A DNA stretch of 64,000 bases. Origin: Fuerstiella sp. Its GTDB lineage: Bacteria; Planctomycetota; Planctomycetia; Planctomycetales; Planctomycetaceae. The DNA lies in contig JAQWOH010000025.1 of the NCBI GenBank assembly GCA_029245955.1, positions 1 through 64,000 on the forward strand, in the 5' to 3' direction. Positions 35,911 to 45,522 of this stretch are shown here, piece by piece. The notes beneath the pieces were generated by a model. That model made no database searches, was not told the DNA's origin, and worked only from the letters and a program-made list of their open reading frames with translations. The stretch's first letter is position 1. The number at the start of each line of letters is the position of its first letter. The position numbers and the translations under genes were made by a program.

Positions 35911-36975
35911 CTAGTAGTCAAAGTTGGAAATCAGACTTCCGTCACTTCGGCTGCCAAGTTTTTGCAGGACTGACACAGAGATTCGGTTGCCAATGCAGCG
36001 CACGGATCCGTCGGCCATCAGAAAATTACACGTGCTGGTGTGATAGCTGGAAAAGCCGGCTCCATTGACGGCCGCCGCTCCTTCGGATTCCTGAGAAGAG
36101 TATTGGTTCGGCACGGAAACGTAGGACAGGTTGGTGGGGACCCCCGTATTGCGTAATGTGCTGTAGTCTCCGGTCATCCAGCCGTTGTCACCGCTGAGCA
36201 TCTGTTTTTCGCCAACAAGAATTGTCGTTGATGTGCCGTCAGGAATCTCGTATAGAGATTCGGAACTGTTGAGATACAGCAGGCCATCGTTGTCGACGTC
36301 AATCGGCACGGATGTGCTGGCGTGGCAGCCCGCGTAGTCCGAATGGTAAGCCCCGGAGTTAACGCCGCCAGCCGAAGAGCTGGGGCAATTCAGCAATGAG
36401 ATAATGACAAGGGGCATTTCCGGTGGCTGTGGCCCCCCGTCGAAGGCGTACATTCCCTCCTGGCCCACGGGTCCATCGGTCGTTGGTTCCGGTGATGACT
36501 CAAAATACCTGAGCTGTTCGGCTGTCAGAAAGCTGCGTTCCGGACTAACGAAGTCGATGCGGCGGTAGATATTATCTTTTCCAAGCTGAGGCAGAATCTG
36601 AGCGATCCAGCTCATACGATATCCCCGGTTGACCGGCAATCCATCGTCCAGCTGCTCGTCATCACTGATTGCAGCTTCCACACTAATTTGGCCGCCGCCC
36701 GCCTCATAGCCCAGTGCCATGCCGCCGGGGTTTCCTTCAAGGACTGGTCCGGTGAGGTTGACGCAACCGGGTGGAAGGACGTTGTGGCACGTTTGATAAT
36801 TGTGTAGAGCGATGCCGAGCTGCACCATGTTGTTCGTGCACTGAGTACGGCGGGCCTGTTCACGGGCCTGTTGAATGGCGGGCAGCAGCAGGGCGATCAG
36901 GACGGCAATGATGGCAATCACCATGAGCATTTCCAGCAGCGTAAAACCGCGAATGATTCTCTTGTGATGTCTCAT
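35911..36975 (-). CDS. DUF1559 prepilin-like protein (third of three)
   Basis: A 354-residue protein from the ATG at 36975; the longer ORF adds 37 residues with no pilin character. The N-terminus [10 protein letters not shown] then [20 protein letters not shown] is a type IV prepilin signal: a basic leader, Gly before the cleavage site, Phe+1, Glu+5 and a hydrophobic helix. [14 protein letters not shown] follows, the DUF1559 hallmark. The C-terminal part has [20 protein letters not shown], the conserved DGSVR end. Its separation of 157 bases from the previous gene is larger than others in the operon, so an extra promoter is possible. Predicted to be assembled into a pseudopilus by the ATPase and GspF-like genes upstream. 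Confidence 0.9.
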   Translation of the reverse strand: MRHHKRIIRGFTLLEMLMVIAIIAVLIALLLPAIQQAREQARRTQCTNNMVQLGIALHNYQTCHNVLPPGCVNLTGPVLEGNPGGMALGYEAGGGQISVEAAISDDEQLDDGLPVNRGYRMSWIAQILPQLGKDNIYRRIDFVSPERSFLTAEQLRYFESSPEPTTDGPVGQEGMYAFDGGPQPPEMPLVIISLLNCPSSSAGGVNSGAYHSDYAGCHASTSVPIDVDNDGLLYLNSSESLYEIPDGTSTTILVGEKQMLSGDNGWMTGDYSTLRNTGVPTNLSYVSVPNQYSSQESEGAAAVNGAGFSSYHTSTCNFLMADGSVRCIGNRISVSVLQKLGSRSDGSLISNFDY

Positions 36976-37132
36976 AGCTTGTCGTTCGTTCAGAAGTGTC
37001 TGCCGACAGAAAGGCAAATTGTTCGAAGATCGTAGTGCGACAGAATGGTGATTGGTGTGGTTTTTCCCGGGGTGAAAGGCGTACACGAGTGGTTCTCAGA
37101 CAGCCACAATCCTCTGCTGCTCATTCATCGCG

Positions 37133-38026
37133 TCAGAATTCATCCATCATTTCTCCGTCTTCGCGATTGCCGAGATTCTGATAAACCTTCACGTCGATAT
37201 TTTCACTGATGAATCGTACTGAGCCATCCGCCAGTGCGACCTGCGAACCGCCGACGTGTGGACTGCTGAATCCTCCCGTGGCATAATCCGGCCCCGGGGT
37301 ATCAGTCGGCTGACTTTCATCAGTGCCTGACTCATCGCCAGCCGCACGGCCGGCAGTGTTCCACGTCCACGGGGTGGCGTTGTTGATTGTCAGGCCCGTA
37401 TTTCTGAGCGTTGCGGACGTACCGGACATCCAGCCCAGATCTGTCGCCGGCGTGTCATCGGCCCGGCGTTCGCCAACCATAATTGTGTTGCTGGCACCGT
37501 CTCTGATTTGTTTGGCTGAGATGCTGCTGTTGAGGAAGAACAGACCACTGTTGTTGGTGTCTATCGGGACGTTTTCACCTCCAGTGACTCCCGCGTAGTT
37601 GCTGATCACAATACCACCTTTCTGCCAGCGCTTGTCAGAAGGGCACATGAATGTCGGCAATTGCGCGGCGCCAGCGGTGGAGTTATACGCGCCATAAGCG
37701 CCTTGACTAAAATCGATTTGTTGAAACAACGGGCCCTGATCCAGCATGGGCAGAGTCTGCACTATCCAACTCATGTGATAACCCTCTTCAATATTCCGTA
37801 TGGGGCCGGATTCGCTAACGACGCCAGGCGGCAGGCAACTGAACGACGCCTGATAGTTGTGTAGTCCGATCGCCAGCTGGACAAGATTGTTTTGGCACTG
37901 AGTTCGTCGGGCGGCTTCGCGGGCCTGCTGAACGGCTGGCAGCAGCAGGGCGACCAGAATGGCGATAATGCAGATCACCACCAGCATTTCGATCAGAGTA
38001 AACGCGTTTCTGCGTCCTGTTTTCAT
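37133..38026 (-). CDS. DUF1559 prepilin-like protein (second of three)
   Basis: A 297-residue protein starting at 38026 (MKTGRRNAFTLIEMLVVICI). An ATG five codons earlier (38041) overlaps the preceding stop as TAATG and would couple translation; either is possible. The residue before the predicted prepilin cleavage is Ala, not Gly (RRNA-FTLIEM), which is unusual for prepilin peptidase. The DUF1559 hallmarks AVQQAREAARRTQC and GGFSSPHVGGSQVALADGSV are present. An internal LGWMSGTSATLRNTGL block is shared with the neighbouring paralogue, so the two arose by duplication. Confidence 0.9.
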   Translation of the reverse strand: MKTGRRNAFTLIEMLVVICIIAILVALLLPAVQQAREAARRTQCQNNLVQLAIGLHNYQASFSCLPPGVVSESGPIRNIEEGYHMSWIVQTLPMLDQGPLFQQIDFSQGAYGAYNSTAGAAQLPTFMCPSDKRWQKGGIVISNYAGVTGGENVPIDTNNSGLFFLNSSISAKQIRDGASNTIMVGERRADDTPATDLGWMSGTSATLRNTGLTINNATPWTWNTAGRAAGDESGTDESQPTDTPGPDYATGGFSSPHVGGSQVALADGSVRFISENIDVKVYQNLGNREDGEMMDEF

Positions 38027-38040
38027 GCCTGTCCACCCCA

Positions 38041-39009
38041 TTAGAATTCCCCGATCAACTGCATGTCTTCTCGGTTGCCAAGGTTGCTGTACAGTTCGGG
38101 ACTCACGAATTCACTGATAAACCGTACCGACCCGTCGCCCAGTGCAAAATTTGCACCGCCCGTATGTTGACTGCTGAATCCTCCCGTGCTGGTGTCGTTG
38201 GGAGCCGTCGCCGGCGTTTTCGGTGTACCGTCAGATCGTGAAAAGTAATTCACTACGTCCCAGCCCCGGTTGATGGGGACACCTGTGTTACGCAGTGTTG
38301 CGGACGTTCCGGACATCCAGCCCAGATCGACCGTTTCTCGTGGATTCAGTTTTTCGCCGATCATGATCGTATTGGACGCGCCGTCGCGAATCCCTCGGAA
38401 CTGCATACTGCTGTTGAGAAACATGACACCGTTGTTCGCCACATCTATGGGCACGTCGTCGCCACCGAAACATCCCGCATAGCTGCTTGAGGTCACGTTG
38501 CCTGCCACATCGTCCGTATATCGAAAGTTGTAATCCGAGGCGCACGCGAACACAGACATTTGAATTTGTCGGGCTGCCGCATTACTTCCTCCGTAGGCCC
38601 CTTCGTCCATACTGATGCTGCTGAACAGTGGGTTCTGTTCCAATAGTGGCAGTTGCTGCACAATCCAGCTCATATGATATCCTTCGGCCACGTTGCGAAT
38701 GGGCCCGGCTGCATTTACGCTTCCGGGGGGCAGCATTTCGAACGACATGTCGTAGTTGTGCAGTGCCATGCTGATCTGCATCATGTTGTTCTTGCATTGC
38801 GTACGTCGTGCGGCTTCACGTGCCTGCTGAACGGCCGGAAGCAGCAATGCGATCAGAATCGCGATGATAGCAATCACGACCAGCAATTCGATCAGCGTAA
38901 ACCCGCTGGTCTTTCGAAGATTCCTGCGTGCCTCACCGGCTTCTGCGGACTGCGGACTCTGATGATGCGCAGGTGCGTTTTCACCGCTGTGTTGACTGAT
39001 CGAATTCAT
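38041..39009 (-). CDS. DUF1559 prepilin-like protein (first of three)
   Basis: A 322-residue protein. The ATG at 39009 overlaps the stop of the PilX-like gene (ATGA), which decides the start; the longer ORF runs into that gene in another frame. A leader of about 34 residues, long for a prepilin, precedes G-FTLIELLVVIAIIAILIALL with the expected Gly, Phe+1 and Glu+5. AVQQAREAARRTQC and GGFSSQHTGGANFALGDGSV are the family hallmarks. Likely the major or a major-like pseudopilin of the locus. Confidence 0.91.
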   Translation of the reverse strand: MNSISQHSGENAPAHHQSPQSAEAGEARRNLRKTSGFTLIELLVVIAIIAILIALLLPAVQQAREAARRTQCKNNMMQISMALHNYDMSFEMLPPGSVNAAGPIRNVAEGYHMSWIVQQLPLLEQNPLFSSISMDEGAYGGSNAAARQIQMSVFACASDYNFRYTDDVAGNVTSSSYAGCFGGDDVPIDVANNGVMFLNSSMQFRGIRDGASNTIMIGEKLNPRETVDLGWMSGTSATLRNTGVPINRGWDVVNYFSRSDGTPKTPATAPNDTSTGGFSSQHTGGANFALGDGSVRFISEFVSPELYSNLGNREDMQLIGEF

Positions 39010-39407
39010 GGTGAAAGCCTTACTGTTCTTGTGACCTTGAAAGGAAGGTCGGCATTGGCCGGGTAACGGGCCGTTAGAGTGGCGATGCGGGCGTTGGTCG
39101 CGGTGTTCGCAATAGCGATCACGACGGACGCCGTATTTGTCTGGTGAAGAACGCCAGCAGGATGGTCCCACGTCTCCCCTTTGTAATCGGCGTCGACAGC
39201 CAGTCTTTCGGAGAGCAGTTGTTCCGCCGCCAGGGTCAGCTGAATGGCCTGCTGGTGCTGGAATTCGTTGCGAACCTGACGGCGATCGGTGATCGCACGG
39301 CGAAAAAACTGAGCGACCAGTCCGGACATGATCATCAGAATCAGCAGCACCATGACAATAACGGCGGCGTGACGACGGTGGCGATCTTTGTATTCGGCGA
39401 CCTGCAT
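39006..39407 (-). CDS. Small PilX/GspK-like membrane protein
   Basis: A 133-residue protein whose start overlaps the preceding stop by one base (TGATG). The N-terminal helix AAVIVMVLLILMIMSGLVAQF, followed by RRQVRNEFQHQQAIQLTLAAEQLLSERL, resembles the PilX/GspK start (helix, then a tract recording the AxxLA-x-E pattern). Residue +5 Glu is absent, as in GspK-type minor pilins. Too short for a full GspK (about 300 residues). Probably a minor tip or priming subunit. Confidence 0.7.
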   Translation of the reverse strand: MQVAEYKDRHRRHAAVIVMVLLILMIMSGLVAQFFRRAITDRRQVRNEFQHQQAIQLTLAAEQLLSERLAVDADYKGETWDHPAGVLHQTNTASVVIAIANTATNARIATLTARYPANADLPFKVTRTVRLSP

Positions 39408-40018
39408 CAGTTTGTTCTTTCGGATTCAGCTGCCCTCAGCGTACCTGTGTCTGATTCATTCGCACGTGCCGATGGCTCTGACGTTACAGGAACGACCGCA
39501 GGTCGGACGAACAGCAGGAATTCGACGGAATGAGAAGTGTTTTCACCTGCCGGTGAACTGTCTTCAGGATGCCTCATTCGCGGCGGCTCCGTAAGAATCA
39601 AACGGACCGCTGTTTCGTCTTTCGAGGAGAATTCCAGCGACGTCCCTTTGTGAAAAACGAACCGGTCAGAGTTCGTCAGTGTGTCAGCGGTGTTATTCTC
39701 ACGAGTCAGAACATTGTTCAGGGCCACCCAGCGAACAGTACTGTCAGCTTCCGGCAGATAAAATTTCAACTCGGTGGCCGTGGTTTCCATGTCCACCGCT
39801 GCTGTTGCATCTGTGCGAAGGCTGCCTTCCAGTCGCAGCAGCGTCTTCAGATGCGCAGATGCCTGATTGTCCAGTCGATCGGCTTTGAGCACCGTGTGCA
39901 GGCACAATCCGGTTGTTGTTAACAGAACGCTGGTCAGGAACAAATAGGTCAGGTAGTAGTGAAACAAAGTGCCTGTGCGGCGCTGCGTCTGACGCGGTAC
40001 GGGGATAATGCGCATCAT
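39407..40018 (-). CDS. Putative minor pseudopilin (GspJ-position), 203 aa
   Basis: The start at 40018 overlaps the upstream stop as ATGA. A basic leader (MMRIIPVPRQTQRRTG) is followed by a hydrophobic helix (LFHYYLTYLFLTSVLLTTTG) and a soluble domain with alternating beta-like segments. It has the layout of a minor pilin, but lacks the usual Phe+1/Glu+5, so processing by prepilin peptidase is uncertain. No named family is recognised; the assignment rests on position and topology. Confidence 0.65.
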   Translation of the reverse strand: MMRIIPVPRQTQRRTGTLFHYYLTYLFLTSVLLTTTGLCLHTVLKADRLDNQASAHLKTLLRLEGSLRTDATAAVDMETTATELKFYLPEADSTVRWVALNNVLTRENNTADTLTNSDRFVFHKGTSLEFSSKDETAVRLILTEPPRMRHPEDSSPAGENTSHSVEFLLFVRPAVVPVTSEPSARANESDTGTLRAAESERTN

Positions 40019-40524
40019 TCCGGTACTCCCTGTGTGGCGACCCATGCGACCAGACTGTGGCGGAAGTCCGGACGGTCGTCGCCGGCCGGTCGAATGATGG
40101 TAAATTTGAACGCCTGCAAAGGGGGTTCGACGGTGTCCGCGGTGACTTCCTGGACATCCAGCTTTGCATCGTCATAGCGTTCGGTGAACCACTCAGAGAG
40201 TTTCAGCGTGTTGCGATCAGCAACGCCCATGTTTCGACTGACTGCACTTAGATTGTTCAGTTCGATCAATGACAGTGTGTCGAAGCGAGTCGCCTGACGC
40301 TGCTGGTGTACGGCATAAATGCCGGGAACAAGAATCGCTGCAACGGTGGACAGCATGACCGCCGCCACCACCATCTCAACCATCAGCGATCCCCGGCGAT
40401 TGCCGGATGAACGGCCAGCAGCGCCGGTGCGCATTGACAGCGGTGCAGGCGACCGACGTGCTGACGCAGCGGATCGCCATTCCTGTTGCCGAAGTTCAGC
40501 CGTATGTGACATTGTCGATATCAA
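40015..40524 (-). CDS. Prepilin-like protein with GspH/I-type N-terminus
   Basis: A 169-residue protein (an ATG at 40512 is an alternative start). After a long basic leader the segment NRRG-SLMVEMVVAAVMLSTV shows a prepilin-type site with Gly-1 and Glu+5, though Ser replaces Phe at +1, and a hydrophobic helix (to PGIYAV). The remaining part is a small globular domain. It follows the GspF-like genes by ten bases and overlaps the next gene, so the three minor pilin-like genes form a translationally coupled group. Confidence 0.72.
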   Translation of the reverse strand: MISTMSHTAELRQQEWRSAASARRSPAPLSMRTGAAGRSSGNRRGSLMVEMVVAAVMLSTVAAILVPGIYAVHQQRQATRFDTLSLIELNNLSAVSRNMGVADRNTLKLSEWFTERYDDAKLDVQEVTADTVEPPLQAFKFTIIRPAGDDRPDFRHSLVAWVATQGVPE

Positions 40525-40534
40525 CTCAGGAACC

Positions 40535-41608
40535 TTAGGAGAGGTCGTTCAGTAATTTGACCAGGGGAATAAACAGGGAGATGCAGACATATGCCACGAC
40601 CATGCCCACTGACAGTACGATCATTGGTTGAACAATTGTGAGTAGTCGCTGAATCCAGCGGTCACGCCGGCGGTCGATTGTTCGCGCCAGGTGAATCAGT
40701 CCCCAGTCCAGGTGACGTGTCCTGGCGGCGGATTCAAGAAAGGCCACTTCGCGTCGTCGCAGAAATCCGTTGTTCCGCAATGCAGCCCAGCAGTCGTTCC
40801 CGGCGTTAAGTTCCTGTCGCACTGCGCTCAGTCGACCGGCGGCCCGGCCAGGACGCAACTGGGTATGAATGGCATGGACGGCATCGTTTATTGATTCGCC
40901 GGCGGCGACCGTAATACTTAACAAACGCAGCGTCACGGGTGTCCAGAATCTCGGGAAATGTTCCGAGCAGACAATCCGTCCGGAAGTCAGTTGCTGCAGA
41001 TTAGCCCAAACCAGATACGCACACGCAGCCAGCAGACAGCTCATCATTGGCAGAATTGTCAGCGGCCAGTATTTCGCGCCCCAATCGGATGCGCTGATGA
41101 GCGTTTCTGTCATTGCCGGCAGATTGGTGCCAAAGTCGGAAAAGATCTTTTTGTACTTCGGGACAATGAAGATCATGATGAATGTCACGATCGACAGCGC
41201 CAGAATTCCGACGGTGAGCATCCATGCAAGCGTCGTTGAAATCATGGGGTGAGCAGGACTGGACGAAGCTGATTGATTCATGATTCGTCGAGCTTCTTCG
41301 GCCAGCACCTGCCTGAGCGTTCCGGTTTGTTCGCCGACACGAATCGCCAGCAGTGTCGCATCCGGCACCAGTCCCGTTGCGATGGACAGGGCTTCTGACA
41401 GCGTCTGCCCCTGATCGATTAACAGCCGCAACTCAGTGATTTTATCACTCCACGGCGAACTTGATTCCATCGCCAGTGCCTTAAGACCGCTCAGCAGTGA
41501 CGTGGAATCCCCCAGGCCGGTGGCCAGAACCATCAGCAGTGATGACTGCCGAATGGGTTCCGGTCGGTTGAAGAGAAACAGCAAAGCCTGGAGATTGCCA
41601 CCGGTCAT
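40535..41608 (-). CDS. GspF/PilC-type platform protein (third paralogue)
   Basis: A 357-residue inner-membrane protein of the type II secretion F/PilC family. Two T2SSF-like helical bundles (about 20-115 and 225-330) alternate with membrane helices at about 128-149, 181-202 and 331-353. VGEQTGTLRQVL and the ending FIPLVKLLNDLS are typical of the family. It lacks the N-terminal cytoplasmic segment of canonical GspF. The C-terminal ending is almost identical to that of the neighbour at 41612, which points to tandem duplication. It should couple the ATPase at 44144 to pilin assembly. Confidence 0.88.
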   Translation of the reverse strand: MTGGNLQALLFLFNRPEPIRQSSLLMVLATGLGDSTSLLSGLKALAMESSSPWSDKITELRLLIDQGQTLSEALSIATGLVPDATLLAIRVGEQTGTLRQVLAEEARRIMNQSASSSPAHPMISTTLAWMLTVGILALSIVTFIMIFIVPKYKKIFSDFGTNLPAMTETLISASDWGAKYWPLTILPMMSCLLAACAYLVWANLQQLTSGRIVCSEHFPRFWTPVTLRLLSITVAAGESINDAVHAIHTQLRPGRAAGRLSAVRQELNAGNDCWAALRNNGFLRRREVAFLESAARTRHLDWGLIHLARTIDRRRDRWIQRLLTIVQPMIVLSVGMVVAYVCISLFIPLVKLLNDLS

Positions 41609-41611
41609 TGT

Positions 41612-42994
41612 TCAGGAAAGATCGTTAAGGAGTTTGATGAGCGGAAGAACCATGGCCAGCAGACCTGTCGCGATAATCAGTCCCGCCAGAAACACAGTTA
41701 ACATTTGAAGCAAAATGGACAACAGCCGCCCCTGTCCAATGGTTGCCGAGTCAAGCATTTCGGACAGACTTTGGAATGTATCCGCGACCGCATTACGTCG
41801 CTGCTCGGCAGTTGTACCTTCGTCTGTCGCAAACAGGAGAGACAGTGGCAATCCGGAGAGTTTTTCTGTGGGCAGCATGTTGCCACTGCCCGTCTCCAGT
41901 TCGTCAGCCAGCACCTTCCCGCGATTTCGTACGGACTGGAATCCACTTCCCGCCGTTGCTGTTCTCAACGATTCTCCAAACGGCACGTCACAGCGAATTG
42001 TGGCTGCAAGAATTCGAGCGACTCTGGCCTGCATGGCCCAGCGAAAGGCCATGCCCAGCAATGGAACAGACTCCAGAATTTCACCAACTCGCCCTGAAGA
42101 CAGACTCACGGCGGTCAGGATGAGCGCCGTCATCATGAAACCCACGACGACGGCCCAACCTGTGAACCCGCACCACACCACGATGTCCGAAACCGAAATT
42201 ACGAACTCAGTGATGGCGGGCAGCGACACGCCGAAGTCCTGGAAAATGCTCTTGAAGCCCGGCACGACAAGCAGAACAGTGGAATGAATGGCCACGATCA
42301 CAACTGCCAGCATCATCAGCGGCCCCAGCAGGGTCATCACGAACTGCTGGCTGCGGAAGTCACGCCCCAGCAGATTCGGCAGCAGTTCTGCCGCGACTCT
42401 GGCTTTGCTGTCGTCGTCCATTTGAGACGTCATTACGCAGCGTGCCTCCGCGGGCATGGCGGCTCGCAGATAGGCTGGCACACTTTCACCGGACTCCAGC
42501 CTGTCGGCCAGAATTCGCAACAGTTGCCTTGGCCGATGCTGATACAGCACGTACAGCACCAGCCACACCGCCGGGGCGATGATGAAGGCTAATGCAGCCA
42601 TTCCACCGACGACGGCCAGAAAGTCGCCTGAAAGTTTCTGCAGGCCAACTGCAGCGACAAACATGATGATGGCAAGCGTTTGAAACCATGGCGCAATACC
42701 CAGCAGCGGGTGAGATAACGGCTCGGCCGCGACTGCTCGGACGGCCTCGTGTGCCGGCAGTTCGGTCATCAGTGCTTCGCGCAGCTGTTCTCCCACGCGC
42801 AGCTGGTAGAGTCGTGGCAGAGGCATAACGTGTCCATCGATCAGTGAATTGAGTGATAATTCGCTGGAACTGATCAACCGAAGTCCGCGCGCAGTGATCT
42901 GGCGGGCAAGATCGGATTCGCTTTCAGCGTCCGTTGTCCCGTGGATCGGAATGCCCGATCGATCAGTGGCTTCGTAGCGGTATCGCGTCATCAA
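41612..42994 (-). CDS. GspF/PilC-type platform protein (second paralogue, extended)
   Basis: At 460 residues the longest of the three. It keeps the classical GspF N-terminus (MMTRYRYEATDRSGIPIHGT, with the A-x-S-x-x-x-A pattern and RGLRLISS) that the other two have lost. Two extra hydrophobic segments at about 101-118 and 125-151 interrupt the first bundle, giving five predicted membrane helices instead of three (the others near 218-246, 270-300 and 432-455). The end LPLIKLLNDLS matches the next paralogue. Only three bases separate it from the next gene. Confidence 0.87.
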   Translation of the reverse strand: MMTRYRYEATDRSGIPIHGTTDAESESDLARQITARGLRLISSSELSLNSLIDGHVMPLPRLYQLRVGEQLREALMTELPAHEAVRAVAAEPLSHPLLGIAPWFQTLAIIMFVAAVGLQKLSGDFLAVVGGMAALAFIIAPAVWLVLYVLYQHRPRQLLRILADRLESGESVPAYLRAAMPAEARCVMTSQMDDDSKARVAAELLPNLLGRDFRSQQFVMTLLGPLMMLAVVIVAIHSTVLLVVPGFKSIFQDFGVSLPAITEFVISVSDIVVWCGFTGWAVVVGFMMTALILTAVSLSSGRVGEILESVPLLGMAFRWAMQARVARILAATIRCDVPFGESLRTATAGSGFQSVRNRGKVLADELETGSGNMLPTEKLSGLPLSLLFATDEGTTAEQRRNAVADTFQSLSEMLDSATIGQGRLLSILLQMLTVFLAGLIIATGLLAMVLPLIKLLNDLS

Positions 42995-43022
42995 TCAAGG
43001 ATCTCTTTAGAGTTCAGGCGTA

Positions 43023-44084
43023 TCAATTCGTCGTAAGAAAGCGGTACAGTTCTGTGATGGGTAGAAACACCGTCAGGGAATACACGGCCACGGTGCCGCC
43101 TCCGATGACCAGCAACATGGCGACCGGAATAATATTTCGCAGCCACGAAACACTGACGCTCAGCCGACGAGCGTAGTAGCCGACGACGCTGCCGAGTCGT
43201 TCCTTAAACAGGTCCTCTTTCTGGCTGCAGTTCCTGATGCAGGCCATCAGCAATGGAGGCAGATTTCCCGGACGCCAGTTTTCCTTACTGCCGTGTACCG
43301 GAACATTTCCTTTCTGCAGCTCATTGGCCGTCCGCTGGCAGGCGGTATCCAGTCCGGGATTTCCGCAGCAGGCGCCTGCCAGCAGCAGAGAATCAGCCAA
43401 CGGCAGTTCGCGTTCCACCATCAGCGACAACATACGCGTCAGGGTGTAGAACTGCAGGTCGCGGATCATGCTGCCCACACCGGGCAACAGCAGCAGCAGC
43501 TTTTCCGGTCCGTTAAACGCCATCGAATCAGCTCGCCCCGAGAAAATCCACAGCATCGCAAAGAACAGGCAGACTGCGGGAAAGAGCAGCGGCCACCACC
43601 AGTACTGTGCGTCCAAAGCAATGATGTACTGAAAGGACGACATGTTCTGCGTCGCTGCGTCGTTCAGGATGCTGCCGACAGCGTTCAGGAAATGTCGAAT
43701 CGACATCAGGAACAGCAGCATCGCCATGGCGACAATCGTCAGCGGATAGGTCATCGACTGTAGCACACGCTGACGCAGATCCACGAGATCCTCGGCCAGA
43801 TTCCCGAGCATCTCGATCGTTCCGCCGAGCTGTCCCGTTTGCACACCCGCGGCGACGGCCGCGGCCAGCATTCTGGGGGCGCCGACCCGCCTGTCACGGA
43901 TTGTGTCTTCCAGAGATTGTCCCTCAGAAAGACTGGTGGAGATCGTTTCGGTGAGCTGTGCCAGATGCCGACCGTGCCCCTGGCCTGCCCGGGCGAGATT
44001 TGTTTCCAGCGGCAGCCCTGCTGCAACTATGGCCTGCACTTCAGTGCTGAGGTTGCGAATATCTTCAAGAGTCACGGACGACAT
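43023..44084 (-). CDS. GspF/PilC-type platform protein (first paralogue)
   Basis: A 353-residue membrane protein. The first T2SSF bundle spans about residues 10-110 (AAGLPLETNL, VAAGVQTGQLGGTIEMLGNL), the second about 205-310 (FYTLTRMLSLMVERELPLAD). Membrane helices are near 112-130, 162-181 and 315-340. It lacks the cytoplasmic N-terminal segment. It is more divergent than the other two paralogues. It sits 59 bases after the ATPase gene, its expected partner. Confidence 0.87.
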   Translation of the reverse strand: MSSVTLEDIRNLSTEVQAIVAAGLPLETNLARAGQGHGRHLAQLTETISTSLSEGQSLEDTIRDRRVGAPRMLAAAVAAGVQTGQLGGTIEMLGNLAEDLVDLRQRVLQSMTYPLTIVAMAMLLFLMSIRHFLNAVGSILNDAATQNMSSFQYIIALDAQYWWWPLLFPAVCLFFAMLWIFSGRADSMAFNGPEKLLLLLPGVGSMIRDLQFYTLTRMLSLMVERELPLADSLLLAGACCGNPGLDTACQRTANELQKGNVPVHGSKENWRPGNLPPLLMACIRNCSQKEDLFKERLGSVVGYYARRLSVSVSWLRNIIPVAMLLVIGGGTVAVYSLTVFLPITELYRFLTTN

Positions 44085-44143
44085 GCACGCAGACGTTTTG
44101 TTGAGTGAAGGAAAACAGACACAAGCCAGTCAACTTTGATCGA

Positions 44144-45397
44144 TCAGACACTCCTGCCCAGTACGCGGAACACTTCCTCAGAATAAGTCTGCCCGGTTTG
44201 GACGGCTGCCCGAGCACGATCATGGAGTGTAACGGTTCCGCATTCTTTCGCGATGGATTCCAGCCGATTCGCGTCGACTCGCTCAAGCAATGCCTGAGAG
44301 ATCTCACTTCGGTTCGGATCCAGCAGTTCCGCTGTGACGAACCGACCGTGGTAACCAATGTCACCACAGGTGCGGCACCGAATGGAAGGAGTCTCGTCAG
44401 CTGCAGAGTTGTCTGCGGATCCCGTCGGCTTCTCAAATTCAGCGGAGTTTTTTTCCCCAGCTGGCTGGTCACTGCAATGCGGACACGTTTTTCTGAACAG
44501 CCGCTGACATACGACGGCTCTTAAGGTGCTGCTGATCAGGTAGGGTTCAATGCCCATCTCCAGTAAACGAGTGACGGCTTCGACCGCACTGCCGGCATGA
44601 AAGGTGGTCAGTACCAGATGTCCGGTCAGGGCCGCCTGAAAGGCGCACTTGGCGGTTTCCGGGTCGCGGATCTCGCCCACCATGATCACGTCCGGGTCCT
44701 GACGCATCATCGACTTAATTCCTGTTGCCAGGTCAAAGCCGACGTTTGGCCTGACCTGAGACTGCGTCACACCGGGAACGACCACTTCTATGGGATCTTC
44801 CAGTGACATCAGTCCCTTGCCATCTCCGTGCAGTCGGACCAGTTCACGCAGGCAGGCGTACACTGTTGTGGTCTTGCCGCTGCCCGAAGGGCCGGTCAGC
44901 AGAATGACACCGGATGTTGCCTGCAACAGGTTTCCCATCGCGGTTTCAATGTCGTCCGGCAGTCCCAGCTTGTGCAGTCTCTGATAATGGTCGCTGTCCG
45001 CGAACAGTCGCACGGCCGCTTTTTCGCCAAACAATGTCGGGAACGTCGTCACCCGAACCTCGCCGGCCAATTGTTCGGCATCGGATGCGATGTTTGCAAT
45101 TCGACCTTCCTGCGGCACATCCGTGCGATACGTCAGCAGCCCGGCCATGACTTTTAGTCGAGCCACAATGCGGGGGCAAATGTCTCCATCGAACGTGGTG
45201 ACGTGATGCAGTACGCCGTCGATGCGTAACTGCATTTTGAGGCCGGTCTGTTGCGGCACCAGATGAACGTCGCTGGCTCGAAACTCGCGGGCTTGTCTCA
45301 GCATCAGATCCACCAGCTGAGGCACGTACTCGGCGTCGCTGTCTCTTAACGACCGCATTGCGTCGGAAAATTCAGCAGCCAGCGAATCGTGAGGCAT
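44144..45397 (-). CDS. GspE/PilB-type secretion ATPase
   Basis: A 417-residue cytoplasmic ATPase that powers pilin or pseudopilin assembly. Walker A is GPSGSGKT (169-176), the Asp box MSLEDPIE (197-204), Walker B DVIMVGEIRD (236-245) and the His box LTTFHA (263-268). A tetra-cysteine zinc motif is present as CPHC (305-308) and CRTC (341-344), separated by a Ser/Glu-rich 32-residue loop, as in GspE. The N1/T2SSE N-terminal domain is short: the protein starts at the N2 region (ASDVHLVPQ). It is the only ATPase in the locus and there is no PilT-like retraction ATPase. Confidence 0.93.
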   Translation of the reverse strand: MPHDSLAAEFSDAMRSLRDSDAEYVPQLVDLMLRQAREFRASDVHLVPQQTGLKMQLRIDGVLHHVTTFDGDICPRIVARLKVMAGLLTYRTDVPQEGRIANIASDAEQLAGEVRVTTFPTLFGEKAAVRLFADSDHYQRLHKLGLPDDIETAMGNLLQATSGVILLTGPSGSGKTTTVYACLRELVRLHGDGKGLMSLEDPIEVVVPGVTQSQVRPNVGFDLATGIKSMMRQDPDVIMVGEIRDPETAKCAFQAALTGHLVLTTFHAGSAVEAVTRLLEMGIEPYLISSTLRAVVCQRLFRKTCPHCSDQPAGEKNSAEFEKPTGSADNSAADETPSIRCRTCGDIGYHGRFVTAELLDPNRSEISQALLERVDANRLESIAKECGTVTLHDRARAAVQTGQTYSEEVFRVLGRSV

Positions 45398-45522
45398 GTG
45401 AGTCGGCTTCGCGGCGTGTGTTTATGAAAACATGCGGTCGCTGTGTCGCAGTATGCGATCAACGGCTGCGAGGAGTCAGTTTCGAGTATCAGCTCGAACT
45501 GGCAATGACGGTTGTGTCCTCA

